Part shown: piece by piece, positions 41,142-49,866 of the stretch | Position numbering within the stretch: position 1 is the stretch's first letter | Layout of the letters: every line of letters starts with the position of its first letter | Origin: Sphingomonas sanxanigenens DSM 19645 = NX02 | GTDB lineage: Bacteria; Pseudomonadota; Alphaproteobacteria; Sphingomonadales; Sphingomonadaceae | Reading direction: 5' to 3' | DNA length: 64,000 nt | NCBI RefSeq assembly: GCF_000512205.2 | Contig: NZ_CP006644.1 | Location: forward strand, 5,222,501 to 5,286,500 | Notes under the pieces: model-generated | Told to the model about the DNA's origin: nothing | The model's database searches: none | The model's input: the letters and a program-made list of their open reading frames with translations, nothing else | Position numbers and translations under genes: made by a program

Positions 41142-42344
41142 TTAACCTCCGCTGACCAGCGGAGCGATGTCCACCGGTTCGCCGTCGCGCCGCAATTCCA
41201 CCGTCACCAGCGCCTGCCCGCCGCCGGCGCGACCGACCGGCGCGCCGGCGACGAGATCGTCGCCCACCGCCGCCCGCAGCGTCGCGAGATTGGCGAGCAA
41301 GGTCATCCAGCCGCCGCCATGATCGATGATGAGGATCGCGTCGAAACCCCGATAGCGGCCGGCGTAGACGACATGCCCTGCCGCCGGCGCCACCACCTGC
41401 GCGCCCGGCCGGGTGGCGAAGCTCAGCCCGCGCGAGCGCACGCCGCCCGCCGACAGATCCCCGAGGCCGGTGACGAGGCGCCCGACCACCGGCAGCCGAT
41501 AGGCCGGCCGGCCCGGCGCGGCGGGCGGTGCCGCAACAGCCGCCGGCAAGGGTGCGGCACCGGGCTGCGCGGGGCGCGGCAAGGGCGCCGGCAGGGCTTC
41601 GAGGCGGCGGCGCACGAGGCCGTCATCCTCGATTCGCCGCATGAGATCGACGAGGTCGCGCGCCTCTTCCCCCAGCGCCATCGCCCGATCCTGCTCGAGC
41701 ATCGCACCGCTCGCGAGCGTGCGTGCGCGCAGGCGATGCTCGTCGGCGAGGCGCGCCAGCGTGCGCTGTTCCGCCGCGATCCGCGCATGCCCGGCGCGGC
41801 GGTCGGCGGCGGCACGATCCGCGGCGAGGCGCAGGCGCCGCCCGGCGGCAACCTCGGCGCGAAGGCCGCCGCTCCGCGCGCGGACGACGGGCAACAGCGA
41901 ACCGAGCAGCATCCTGACATGGACGAGATCGGCGGCGGAGCCGGGCTGCACGAAGGCAAGCGCCGGCGGGCGGCGCGCCATCGTCTGCAGCGCCGCGGTC
42001 AGCCGCGCGATCGGCGCCTCGCGGGCGGCAAGCCGCGCGCGCTGGCGCGCCTGCAGCGCGGCGACGATCGCGATGCGGCCATCGGCGGCGGCAACATCCG
42101 CCTCGGCCGCCTGGGCGCGCGCAGCAGCGGCGGCGGCCTCCGCATCCGTTTTCGCAGCGGCATCGCGTTCGCCGGTCGCCCGCTGCTGCAGCGATCGTGC
42201 GCGCGCCGTCGCCAGCGCCGACTGGCGCTTCGCCTCGGCCACCGCGCGCCGTTCGTCGGCAAGATCGGGATTGGGCGCGGCCAGCGCAAACCCACAGCCG
42301 AGCAGGGCGAACACCACGAACAAGGGCACGTGGCGGCGGCCCAC
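41142..42344 (-). CDS. EnvC-like murein hydrolase activator (M23/LytM domain)
   Basis: The 400-residue protein has a signal peptide (to about residue 22), a long Ala/Arg-rich coiled coil (about 30-250), a Pro-rich linker and a C-terminal LytM domain (RLVTGLGDLSAGGVRSRGLS, VVYAGRYRGFDAILIIDHGG). The zinc ligands of active M23 peptidases (HxxxD and HxH) are mostly missing, as in EnvC, which activates amidases instead of cutting peptidoglycan. It starts at a GTG, 3 bp after rlmH, and precedes the two S41 proteins. Confidence 0.88.
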   Translation of the reverse strand: MGRRHVPLFVVFALLGCGFALAAPNPDLADERRAVAEAKRQSALATARARSLQQRATGERDAAAKTDAEAAAAAARAQAAEADVAAADGRIAIVAALQARQRARLAAREAPIARLTAALQTMARRPPALAFVQPGSAADLVHVRMLLGSLLPVVRARSGGLRAEVAAGRRLRLAADRAAADRRAGHARIAAEQRTLARLADEHRLRARTLASGAMLEQDRAMALGEEARDLVDLMRRIEDDGLVRRRLEALPAPLPRPAQPGAAPLPAAVAAPPAAPGRPAYRLPVVGRLVTGLGDLSAGGVRSRGLSFATRPGAQVVAPAAGHVVYAGRYRGFDAILIIDHGGGWMTLLANLATLRAAVGDDLVAGAPVGRAGGGQALVTVELRRDGEPVDIAPLVSGG

Positions 42345-42347
42345 GGC

Positions 42348-42770
42348 TCAGCCTTCGCGGTGATAGGGGTGGTTGGCGAGGATGCTCGTCGCGCGCCACA
42401 ATTGCTCTGCGAGCATCGCGCGCGCCATCATGTGCGGCCACGTCATCCGCCCGAAGGCGATGCTGAACGTCGCCAGCGCGCGCTCCGCCTCGCTCAGCCC
42501 GTCTGCGGCACCGATCAGGAAGCGCGCCTCGCGCCGGCCGGCATCGCGCCAGCCGCCCAGCCGCTCGGCAAAGGCGCGCGAGCCGAGCTGGTCGCCGGTC
42601 TCGTCGAGCGTCACGATCACGCTGTCGCTGTCGATCGGCGGCGATTTCCCGCCGGTGTCGGGCAGTTCGGTGACGCGCGTCGGCCAGACGATCCGCTTGA
42701 GATAGCGATCGACGAGTTCGGCCTCAGCCGTGCGGCCGATGCGGCCGCGCGCCACGATGTGGAGCAGCAC
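42348..42770 (-). CDS. rlmH: 23S rRNA pseudouridine-1915 N3-methyltransferase RlmH
   Basis: The 140-residue SPOUT methyltransferase has the conserved ARFLIGAADGLSEAERA region and the C-terminal knot WPHMMARAMLAEQLWRATSI then HPYHREG, which binds S-adenosylmethionine. It methylates N3 of pseudouridine 1915 in helix 69 of 23S rRNA on the assembled ribosome. The start codon is GTG. It is in the classic order rsfS-rlmH, 18 bp after rsfS. Confidence 0.95.
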   Translation of the reverse strand: MLLHIVARGRIGRTAEAELVDRYLKRIVWPTRVTELPDTGGKSPPIDSDSVIVTLDETGDQLGSRAFAERLGGWRDAGRREARFLIGAADGLSEAERALATFSIAFGRMTWPHMMARAMLAEQLWRATSILANHPYHREG

Positions 42771-42788
42771 GGCGCGCCAGCGCGGGCG

Positions 42789-43190
42789 TCAGGCGGCGGG
42801 AGCGGGCGGCGTCGGCGCTTCGCCGAACGCCCACATCCGTTCCAGATTGTAGAAGCTGCGCACTTCCGGTCGGAACAGGTGGACGATCACGTCGCCGGCG
42901 TCGATCAGCACCCAGTCGGCGGTCGGCAGGCCCTCGACGCGCGGATTGCGACCGAAATCGCTCTTGATCCGTTCGGCCAGTTTCTGCGCCATCGAGGCCA
43001 CCTGACGCGTCGAGCGGCCGCTCGCGATGACCATATGGTCAGCGATGCTGCTCTTGCCGTGAAGCGGGATCGACACCGTATCGAGCGCCTGATCATCGTC
43101 GAGCGACTGGAGGATCAGGGTGTGAAGGGCGGCCACCCGGTCGTCGGCGGCAGTGGCGTCGTCCCTGGTTGCGGTGGTGGAAGCGGGCAA
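42789..43190 (-). CDS. rsfS: Ribosome silencing factor RsfS
   Basis: The 133-residue protein matches the Iojap/RsfS fold: LILQSLDDDQALDTVSIPLHG, DHMVIASGRSTRQVASMAQK, EGLPTADWVLIDAGDVIVHL and FRPEVRSFYNLERMW. It binds ribosomal protein L14 and blocks joining of the subunits under starvation. The annotated start is TTG; the N-terminal 20 residues are low complexity (STTATRDDATAADDR), so the true start may lie slightly downstream. It stands between nadD and rlmH. Confidence 0.93.
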   Translation of the reverse strand: MPASTTATRDDATAADDRVAALHTLILQSLDDDQALDTVSIPLHGKSSIADHMVIASGRSTRQVASMAQKLAERIKSDFGRNPRVEGLPTADWVLIDAGDVIVHLFRPEVRSFYNLERMWAFGEAPTPPAPAA

Positions 43191-43211
43191 TGGGGTTCCT
43201 TGGAAAAGGCG

Positions 43212-43844
43212 TCAGCCGACGGGTCTGCGGACCACCGCATCATGCGGCGCCGGTCGACCGGAAAAACGGCGATACCAGTGGGGGTCTGCGTCACGCAGAC
43301 GGGTTGCTGACCTTGGATCGGGGCGAAAGCGCAGCAGCACGAGCGCCGGCGGTCTCCATTTCGTCCAGTGTTCTGCGCGGGTCGCGGGGCGGACGAAGCG
43401 CCGCAACCATCCCATCGCGGTCACCGCGCGAGACGGGTCATCATAACCCGGACGGACGATTACGGCAATCGGCACAAGCCGTGCGATCTTCCGCCAGTCG
43501 CGCCAGCGGGGGAATTGGGCGAGATTATCCTGCCCCATCAGCCAGACGAACCGCCGATTCGGGTAGCGGCGGACGAGTTCCGTCAGCGTATCGATGGTGT
43601 AGCGCGTGCCGAGCCGCGCCTCGATCGCGGTCGGACGGATCGGCCCCGGCCGCGCCATTTTCTGCGCGGCGCGCAGCCGCGCGGCAAGCGGCGCCATGCC
43701 CTCCGCGGGCTTCAGCGGATTGCCCGGCGACACCAGCCACCACACCTCGTCCAGCCCCAGCGCATCGCGCGCGAACAGGCTGATGGCGCGATGGCCGCCA
43801 TGCGCGGGATTGAACGAACCGCCGAGAAGACCGGTGAGGATCAA
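43212..43844 (-). CDS. nadD: Nicotinate-nucleotide adenylyltransferase
   Basis: The 210-residue protein carries the nucleotidyltransferase signature [15 protein letters not shown], then [11 protein letters not shown] and [14 protein letters not shown], as in NadD. It adenylates nicotinate mononucleotide in NAD synthesis. The only usable start is a TTG at 43844 whose bases overlap the TGA of the ParE-like toxin (TTGA, 43841-43844). No ATG or GTG lies in frame nearby, so nadD translation appears coupled to the toxin gene, which is unusual for an essential enzyme. Confidence 0.92.
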   Translation of the reverse strand: MILTGLLGGSFNPAHGGHRAISLFARDALGLDEVWWLVSPGNPLKPAEGMAPLAARLRAAQKMARPGPIRPTAIEARLGTRYTIDTLTELVRRYPNRRFVWLMGQDNLAQFPRWRDWRKIARLVPIAVIVRPGYDDPSRAVTAMGWLRRFVRPATRAEHWTKWRPPALVLLRFRPDPRSATRLRDADPHWYRRFSGRPAPHDAVVRRPVG

Positions 43845-44131
43845 ATCGGCATGCCCTGCCAGTCGGTCGAACCATGAACGATGCGAAGAATGCTCACGCC
43901 ATCGGCGTCAGGCCGATAGACCAGAAGATAGGGCGCCTGCCCGACGCGCCATGTGCGCGCGTTCATTCCTTCGATCTGGGGTCCAGCGAAAGGATTGCGC
44001 GCGAGAAATCCGCCCGCCGCGATCGCCGCGTCACCCACACGATCCGCGCAAGCGGGAGAAAGGTCCGCATAATATTCGTCGATTGCCGCAAGATCCTGCT
44101 GAGCCTTGCGCGTCCACCGCGCTCGGCTCAT
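43841..44131 (-). CDS. ParE/RelE-family toxin
   Basis: The 96-residue protein has the ParE pattern [20 protein letters not shown] at the start and [20 protein letters not shown] with a final WQ near the end, typical of type II toxins (RNase or gyrase poisons). It overlaps the antitoxin by 4 bp and the nadD start by 4 bp. It should be held inactive by the preceding RHH antitoxin. Confidence 0.85.
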   Translation of the reverse strand: MSRARWTRKAQQDLAAIDEYYADLSPACADRVGDAAIAAGGFLARNPFAGPQIEGMNARTWRVGQAPYLLVYRPDADGVSILRIVHGSTDWQGMPI

Positions 44132-44391
44132 TCAGCGGCAGCCCGGATCGCTCTGTCGTTCTTCCGCGCCGCAAACCAGGATTCCATGTCTTCCTGGCTG
44201 ATCAGATTACCGCTGTCAGCGTCGTCGATGCCTTCCTGAACGAACGCGACAAATTCTGCATCCCGCTCGACAAAACGCTGGATCGCCTCTGCTGCCAACG
44301 CCTCGCGGCTTATGCCCCGCGCCTTGGCGGCAGCATCGACCAACGCCAATGTGGCGGCGTCGAGGTTCACGGTGATCGCAGCGTTATTCAT
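44128..44391 (-). CDS. Ribbon-helix-helix antitoxin
   Basis: The 87-residue protein has an N-terminal beta strand (AITVNLDAATLALVDAAAK) followed by helices (GISREALAAEAIQRFVERDAE), the ribbon-helix-helix plan of CopG/ParD antitoxins, and an acidic, flexible C-terminus that would wrap the toxin. Its ATG overlaps nothing upstream and lies 45 bp from the proA stop. It should repress its own promoter, if any lies in that gap. Confidence 0.8.
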   Translation of the reverse strand: MNNAAITVNLDAATLALVDAAAKARGISREALAAEAIQRFVERDAEFVAFVQEGIDDADSGNLISQEDMESWFAARKNDRAIRAAAE

Positions 44392-44436
44392 GCCAACAAC
44401 GTAACATCGCCCCCGGCAGGCTTCAACGGCACCCAA

Positions 44437-45699
44437 TCAGGGCCGCGTCTGCCCGGTGCCGCGCACCAGCCATTTGTAGGTGGTGAGCCCCTCCAGCGCC
44501 ACGGGCCCGCGCGCGTGGAGCCGGCCGGTCGAGATGCCGATCTCGGCGCCCAGCCCGAATTCGCCGCCATCGGCGAACTGGGTGGAGGCGTTGTGTATCA
44601 CGATCGCGCTGTCGACCTCGCCCAGGAAGCGGTCGGCGACCGCGACATCCTCGGTGACGATCGCATCGGTATGGTGCGATCCGTGCGCATCGATATGCGC
44701 CAGTGCCGCGTCGAGATCGTCGACCAGCGCGATCGAGACGATCGCCTCGAGATATTCGGTGTCCCAATCCGCGTCGCTGGCGGGGAGCACCCGTGGATCG
44801 AGCGCCTGGACGTCGGCATCGCCGCGCACCTCGCAGCCGCCGGCGACCAGCGCTTCGACCAGCGCTGCCGCCCCCTGATAGGCGCGGTCGACCAGCAATG
44901 TCTCCATCGCGCCGCACACCCCGGTGCGGCGCAGCTTGGCGTTGACGACGATCGCGCGCGCCTTTTCGGGGTCGGCGCCGGCATGGACGAAGATGTGGTT
45001 GATGCCGTCGAGATGCGCGAGCACCGGTACCCGCGCCTCATCCTGCACGCGCGCCACCAGCGACTTGCCGCCGCGCGGGACGACCATGTCGATCAGCCCC
45101 TGGGCGCGCAGCATCGCGCCGACCGCGGCGCGATCGGTGGAGGGGACGAGCTGCATCGCCTCGGCCGGCAGACCATGCGCGGCCAGCGCCCCCGCCATCG
45201 CCGCATGGATCGCGCGGTTGCTCTCCACTGCCTCCGATCCGCCGCGCAGGATCACCGCATTGCCGGACTTGAGGCAAAGCGCGCCGGCATCCGCGGTCAC
45301 GTTCGGGCGGCTCTCATAGATGATCGCGATCACCCCCAGCGGCACCCGCACGCGCTGCAACACCATGCCGTTGGGACGGCGGCTCTCGTCGACGACACGG
45401 CCGACGACATCGTCGAGCCCGGCGATCGTCTCCACCGCATCAGCGGTCGAGGCCAGCCGCGCCTCGTCCAGCCGCAGGCGATCGAGCATCGCGGAGGACA
45501 GGCCGGCGGCGGTCGCGCGATCCAAGTCGCGGGCGTTGGCGGCGAGGATATCCGGCGCCCGGTCGCGAATCGCCTGCGCGGCGGCACGCAGCGCCTCCGC
45601 CTTGTCGGCGGCACCGATCCGCGCCATCGCCGCCGCGGCACGCCGTGCCGCCTTCGCCATCCGCCCGATCAGCTCTTCCGCGGTCTCGATTGCAGTCAT
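44437..45699 (-). CDS. proA: Glutamate-5-semialdehyde dehydrogenase
   Basis: The 420-residue protein matches ProA of the aldehyde dehydrogenase superfamily: [37 protein letters not shown], a catalytic-Cys block [15 protein letters not shown] and [16 protein letters not shown]. It reduces gamma-glutamyl phosphate to the semialdehyde in proline synthesis. ATG 45699 is preferred over 45708 by fit to the family. It heads the long minus-strand core run; proB is not in this window. Confidence 0.95.
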   Translation of the reverse strand: MTAIETAEELIGRMAKAARRAAAAMARIGAADKAEALRAAAQAIRDRAPDILAANARDLDRATAAGLSSAMLDRLRLDEARLASTADAVETIAGLDDVVGRVVDESRRPNGMVLQRVRVPLGVIAIIYESRPNVTADAGALCLKSGNAVILRGGSEAVESNRAIHAAMAGALAAHGLPAEAMQLVPSTDRAAVGAMLRAQGLIDMVVPRGGKSLVARVQDEARVPVLAHLDGINHIFVHAGADPEKARAIVVNAKLRRTGVCGAMETLLVDRAYQGAAALVEALVAGGCEVRGDADVQALDPRVLPASDADWDTEYLEAIVSIALVDDLDAALAHIDAHGSHHTDAIVTEDVAVADRFLGEVDSAIVIHNASTQFADGGEFGLGAEIGISTGRLHARGPVALEGLTTYKWLVRGTGQTRP

Positions 45700-45773
45700 T
45701 CCACCCATGGCCGCCGCCTAGCAAAGCACGGCCCGTCTCGCATCCGCAAAGTGGTGCTGATAGGAAAGCGCGA

Positions 45774-46862
45774 ATGACGGGGGAAATCGAAGCAGTCGGC
45801 GATCTCGCCACCGGCTCGCTCACCGCGTGCGCGGTCGAGCAGGCGCATGGCCATGGGGAAGAGCGCCATGCCGCGCACAGCCTGTGCCTCAACTGCGGCA
45901 CGACGTTGCTCGGTCCGCACTGCCACAACTGCGGCCAGGCGGCGCATATCCACCGTTCGCTCGGCGCGATCGGGCATGAGCTGGCACACGGCGTGTTCCA
46001 TTTCGAGGGCAAGATCTTCCGCACGCTGCCGCTGCTCGCGTGGCGCCCCGGCGAACTCACCCGGCGCTACATCGCCGGCGAGCGCGCGCGCTTCGTTTCG
46101 CCGCTGGCGCTGTTCCTGTTCTCGGTGTTCCTGATGTTCGCGGTGATCAGCGCGCTGGGCGCCGGGCTGCATATGCCGGAGATCGATGCCGAGGCGGAGG
46201 CGCGCACGGAGACGGAGTTCGCCCGCCAGATCGCGACGGCGGATGCAGAGATCGCCGCCAACCGGGCGGCACGCGCCGAGGCCGATCGCACCGGCAAGCC
46301 CGTCGCTCCGATCGATGCGCAGGCAAGGCAACTGAGGGATGTTCGCGCCGCCCTCATCACCTCGCGCGACCGGATGACCGAGAGCGGCGACGCCTTGTCG
46401 CTCAACATCAGGACGGGGTGGAAAAAGCTCGACAAGGGCATCGCCAAGGCCTCCGCGAATCCCAACCTGACGCTCTACAAGATCCAGTCGAGCGCCTATA
46501 AATTCTCCTGGGCGCTGATCCCGATCTCGGTGCCGTTCCTGGCGCTGCTCTTCCTGTGGCGGCGCGGCCACCACATCTACGACCATGCGATCTTCGTCAC
46601 CTATTCGCTGTCGTTCATGACGCTGTTGGCGATCGCGCTGACGCTCGTGGGCTCGATCGCGATGCGCCTCGGCCGCGCCACCGACCTGATCGAGCTGGCC
46701 GCCATGGTGATCCCACCGATCCACATCTATCGCCAGCTCCGCGGCGCCTATCTTCTCCGCCGCTTCAGCGCGATCTGGCGGACGGTGGCGCTGACCATCT
46801 TCTGCCTGCTCGCCGCGCTGATCTTCGTGCTGCTGCTGCTCGGGATGGGGCTGCTGGGCTGA
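45774..46862 (+). CDS. DUF3667 membrane protein with zinc ribbon
   Basis: The 362-residue protein has a zinc-ribbon pair near the N-terminus (CLNCGTTLLGPHCHNCGQ, about 38-56) and then HRSLGAIGHELAHGVFHFEGK and RPGELTRRYIAGERARFVSPL, the DUF3667 signature. Membrane helices follow at about 110-130, 245-260, 275-300 and near the C-terminus, with a charged soluble loop (about 130-240) between. Function unknown. ATG 45774 is chosen because the longer frame from 45645 is antisense to proA. It is divergent from proA. Confidence 0.8.
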   Translation: MTGEIEAVGDLATGSLTACAVEQAHGHGEERHAAHSLCLNCGTTLLGPHCHNCGQAAHIHRSLGAIGHELAHGVFHFEGKIFRTLPLLAWRPGELTRRYIAGERARFVSPLALFLFSVFLMFAVISALGAGLHMPEIDAEAEARTETEFARQIATADAEIAANRAARAEADRTGKPVAPIDAQARQLRDVRAALITSRDRMTESGDALSLNIRTGWKKLDKGIAKASANPNLTLYKIQSSAYKFSWALIPISVPFLALLFLWRRGHHIYDHAIFVTYSLSFMTLLAIALTLVGSIAMRLGRATDLIELAAMVIPPIHIYRQLRGAYLLRRFSAIWRTVALTIFCLLAALIFVLLLLGMGLLG

Positions 46863-46946
46863 ACCCCCACCCCTTTTCATTGACATTTGACCAGTTTCGC
46901 TGCTAGCGGCCCGACTTTCCATCCATTCACGAGTCTGGAGCCGCTG

Positions 46947-47291
46947 ATGGCGCGCGTCACCGTCGAAGATTGTGTCGACAAAGTTCCCAACCGGTTCGAC
47001 CTCGTCCTGTTCGCGGCGCAGCGCGCGCGGCAGATCTCGGGCGGCGCCGATCTGACCCTCGATCGCGATCGCGACAAAAACCCGGTCGTGGCCCTTCGCG
47101 AGATCGCGGAAGAGACCGTCCATCCTGCCGAGCTGTCCGATTCGGTGGTCAGTTCGCTGCAGCGCGTGCAGGTCGACGACGACGATACGCCGGATGAAGT
47201 CGGCTCGCTGTCGGCCTCGGCGGAAGCGCTGCGGCTCACCGCCGCCGCGCCGCCGCGCAACCAGAATCTGGGCGCCGACTACGACGGCTGA
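46947..47291 (+). CDS. rpoZ: RNA polymerase omega subunit
   Basis: The 114-residue protein has the omega pattern [35 protein letters not shown] and [16 protein letters not shown], followed by an acidic alphaproteobacterial tail. Omega assists beta-prime folding and assembly and influences ppGpp response. It stands alone on the plus strand after DUF3667. A spoT/rsh gene does lie in the window, but about 15 kb away. Confidence 0.95.
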   Translation: MARVTVEDCVDKVPNRFDLVLFAAQRARQISGGADLTLDRDRDKNPVVALREIAEETVHPAELSDSVVSSLQRVQVDDDDTPDEVGSLSASAEALRLTAAAPPRNQNLGADYDG

Positions 47292-47299
47292 GTGCCGGA

Positions 47300-47315
47300 A
47301 CCGGCTCAAGCCGGT
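47300..47315 (+). terminator. Short hairpin after rpoZ
   Basis: ACCGGCT (47300-47306) and AGCCGGT (47309-47315) form a compact stem 9 bp after the rpoZ stop. There is no good U-run, so it is a weak candidate terminator. Confidence 0.4.
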
Positions 47316-47367
47316 CTGATACTTTGACATATTGCTAAGCCTCCGCATCGCTGCCACACGCGGCAGC

Positions 47368-47781
47368 ATGCGGGGGCTTTGGCTTTTTCGGACGACCAGG
47401 GGCGGCACCCTCGCGCTGCTGCTGGTGGCGTGCGCGCTGCTGCTGCGCATCGCGATTCCCGCCGGCTGGATGCCGTCCACGGGCGCCGATGGCCTCATTC
47501 GCATCACCCTGTGCACAGGCCAGGGACAGATGGAGGCGTGGGTCGACGGCGACGGGCGTATCCACGATCGCAAGCCCGGCAAGTCCGAACCGAAGACCGA
47601 TCATCCCTGCGCCTTTGCCGGGCTGATCGTACCGGCGCTCGATGCGGCGCCGATCGATACGCCCCTTCGCTTCGCCCGCGGCGACGGCGTCGTGCCGGCC
47701 TTTGCCCATGAGGTGGTGGCGATCGGCCACGGCCTCGCCGCACCGCCGCCGCCGCCCACCGGACCACCCGCCTTCCTCTGA
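47368..47781 (+). CDS. DUF2946-family protein
   Basis: The product of about 137 residues has an N-terminal membrane helix (LALLLVACALLLRIAIPAGWMP), then LIRITLCTGQGQ and DHPCAFAGL with a pair of cysteines, and a Pro-rich C-terminus. This is the DUF2946 pattern, often found beside copper-related TonB receptors. A TTG at 47332 would add 12 residues. It lies 54 bp before the TonB receptor gene and is probably the first gene of a three-gene operon. Confidence 0.75.
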   Translation: MRGLWLFRTTRGGTLALLLVACALLLRIAIPAGWMPSTGADGLIRITLCTGQGQMEAWVDGDGRIHDRKPGKSEPKTDHPCAFAGLIVPALDAAPIDTPLRFARGDGVVPAFAHEVVAIGHGLAAPPPPPTGPPAFL

Positions 47782-47835
47782 TCCGCCTGCGTGCGGGGCC
47801 GTCGCCCCGCGTCCGACGATCACGAGGTCCCGATC

Positions 47836-49866
47836 ATGAGATTTTCCTGCCGCGCCCTGACGGGCGCTTCGCTGGGTGCATGTGCGCTAACCGCCCTGCC
47901 TGCCTACGCCGACGACGGCGCCGACGAGCAGCCGATCATCGTCACGGCCCAACAGACGCTCGACAGCGCAGCGGCGGAGATTCGCCGCCGCCCCGGCGGT
48001 GTCGATCTGGTTCCCGCCGGGGATTTCGCCAACCGCAGCGCGGTCTCGCTGCGCGACGCGCTCGCTTTCTCCCCCGGCGTCTACGCGCAGCCCCGCTTCG
48101 GGCAGGAGGTGCGGCTGTCGGTGCGCGGATCCGGCATCAGCCGCGGCTTCCACATGCGCGGGCTGACGCTGCTGCAGGATGGCGTGCCGATCAACCTCGC
48201 CGACAATAATGGCGACTTCCAGGAACTCGATCCCGCCGCATTCCAGCATATCGAGGTCTATCGCGGCGCCAATGCGCTGCAGTTCGGCGGATCGACCCTG
48301 GGCGGCGCGATCAACGCGGTGACGCCGACCGGGCGGACCGCGCCGGGTTATGAACTCCGCATCGACGGCGGCAGTTTCGATACGGTCCGTGCCAAGGCGG
48401 CCGCCGGCTTTGCCGATGCGCGGGGCGACGCCTGGTTCGCGCTGACCACCGATCGCGGCGACGGTGACCGCATGCACGCCCGCCGGGACTCGCTGCGCTT
48501 CAATGGCAATGTCGGTCTGCGGCTGACCGACGGCATCGAGACGCGCTTCTATGCGACGCTCAGCCATATCGACCAGGATCTGCCCGGCGCGCTCACCCGC
48601 GCGCAGGCGCTGAGCACGCCGCGGCTCGCGCTCGCCGGCAACATCGCGATGGACCAGGAACGCGACATCGATTCGATCCGGCTGCAGAACCGCACGACGA
48701 TCGACCTCGGCGCGACGCGGATCGAAGGCGGGCTGTTCGCCAACGCCAAGCAACTCTTCCATCCGATCTTCCAGGTCATCGACCAGAAATCCTTCGACTA
48801 TGGCGGCTATGCCCGCATCGGCCACGAGGGCATGGTCGCCGGCATGCCGGTGGCGCTGACATTGGGCAGCACCCTGCGTTTCGGCCATGTCGATGCGCGC
48901 CAGTTCGTCAATATCGCCGGCGAGCGCGGCGCGCCCACGCAGCGCGCGCGGCAGGAAGCGCAGACCATCGACAGCTATGGCGAGGTGCGGATCACGCCGG
49001 TCGCCGGACTGGGCCTGATCGCCGGCGGCATCCACACCCATGGCCGGCGCAGCATCGTCAACCGGACCAACCCCGCCCTCTCGGGGTCAGCCAGCTTCGA
49101 TCGCTTCGCCCCCAAGCTGGGGCTGATCTGGTCGTCCGCAAGCCGGGACGTGCAGCTGTTCGCCAATTACAGCCGCTCGATCGAGCTGCCCGGCTATTCC
49201 GAACTGGCGCAGACGCAGGTCGGCGGGCTCACCGGCTTCGTCGATCTCGATCCGCAGCGCGCCTGGACGGCGGAGATCGGCACGCGCGGCCGCATCGGCA
49301 TCGCCGCATGGGACGTGGCGCTCTATCGCGCCGACATTCGCGGCGAGATGCTGCAATATACGCCGGATGCGACGATGGTGCCGCCGATCCCCGCCGCAAC
49401 CTTCAACGCCGGCCGCACCCGTCACCAGGGCGTAGAGGCCGGGCTGACGCTCCACCTCGCCCGCTTCGCGCGGCTGCGGCAAGTCTATCAGCTCAACGAT
49501 TTCCGGTTCCGCGACGATCCCGTCTATGGCGACAACCGCCTGCCGGTGATCCCCCGCCACCTCTATCGCGCCGAGCTTCGCCTCGGCACCGAGCGGATCG
49601 CCTTGACCCCGAATGTGGAATGGCTGCCGCAGGGCGCGTGGGCGGACTATGTCAATTCCAGCCGTACCCCCGGCTATACGCTGATCGGGCTGGGCGCCGA
49701 AGCGGTGATCCGCGACGGCATCCGCCTGTTCGTCGATGCGCGCAACCTCACGGGCAGGAAAGCGATCGGCGATATCTCGGCGGTGGTCACCGCGACCGAT
49801 GCCGCGGCGATCTATTATCCGGTCGAGCGCCGCGCAATCTATGGCGGCGTCCGTGCGACGTTCTGA
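47836..49866 (+). CDS. TonB-dependent receptor of a DUF2946/PepSY locus
   Basis: The 676-residue receptor has a signal peptide (to about residue 26), a TonB box (EQPIIVTAQQT) and a plug with SVRGSGISRGFHMRGLTLLQ, DNNGDFQELDPAAFQHIEVY and GANALQFGGSTLGGAINAV. The barrel ends in YGGVRATF with the C-terminal Phe. The company of DUF2946 and a PepSY protein favours a metal or metallophore ligand, and copper is possible. It overlaps the PepSY start by 26 bp. Confidence 0.85.
   Translation: MRFSCRALTGASLGACALTALPAYADDGADEQPIIVTAQQTLDSAAAEIRRRPGGVDLVPAGDFANRSAVSLRDALAFSPGVYAQPRFGQEVRLSVRGSGISRGFHMRGLTLLQDGVPINLADNNGDFQELDPAAFQHIEVYRGANALQFGGSTLGGAINAVTPTGRTAPGYELRIDGGSFDTVRAKAAAGFADARGDAWFALTTDRGDGDRMHARRDSLRFNGNVGLRLTDGIETRFYATLSHIDQDLPGALTRAQALSTPRLALAGNIAMDQERDIDSIRLQNRTTIDLGATRIEGGLFANAKQLFHPIFQVIDQKSFDYGGYARIGHEGMVAGMPVALTLGSTLRFGHVDARQFVNIAGERGAPTQRARQEAQTIDSYGEVRITPVAGLGLIAGGIHTHGRRSIVNRTNPALSGSASFDRFAPKLGLIWSSASRDVQLFANYSRSIELPGYSELAQTQVGGLTGFVDLDPQRAWTAEIGTRGRIGIAAWDVALYRADIRGEMLQYTPDATMVPPIPAATFNAGRTRHQGVEAGLTLHLARFARLRQVYQLNDFRFRDDPVYGDNRLPVIPRHLYRAELRLGTERIALTPNVEWLPQGAWADYVNSSRTPGYTLIGLGAEAVIRDGIRLFVDARNLTGRKAIGDISAVVTATDAAAIYYPVERRAIYGGVRATF

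Noticed and set aside
43606-45777. 723-codon plus-strand frame over the nadD-proA region
   Set aside because: It runs antisense to five well-supported genes and has no family match.
47292-47367. A fourth copy of the RAGGGR-N14-GCGTAT promoter before the DUF2946/TonB locus
   Set aside because: I looked for it because of the possible copper link and did not find it, so this locus is not in the predicted regulon.
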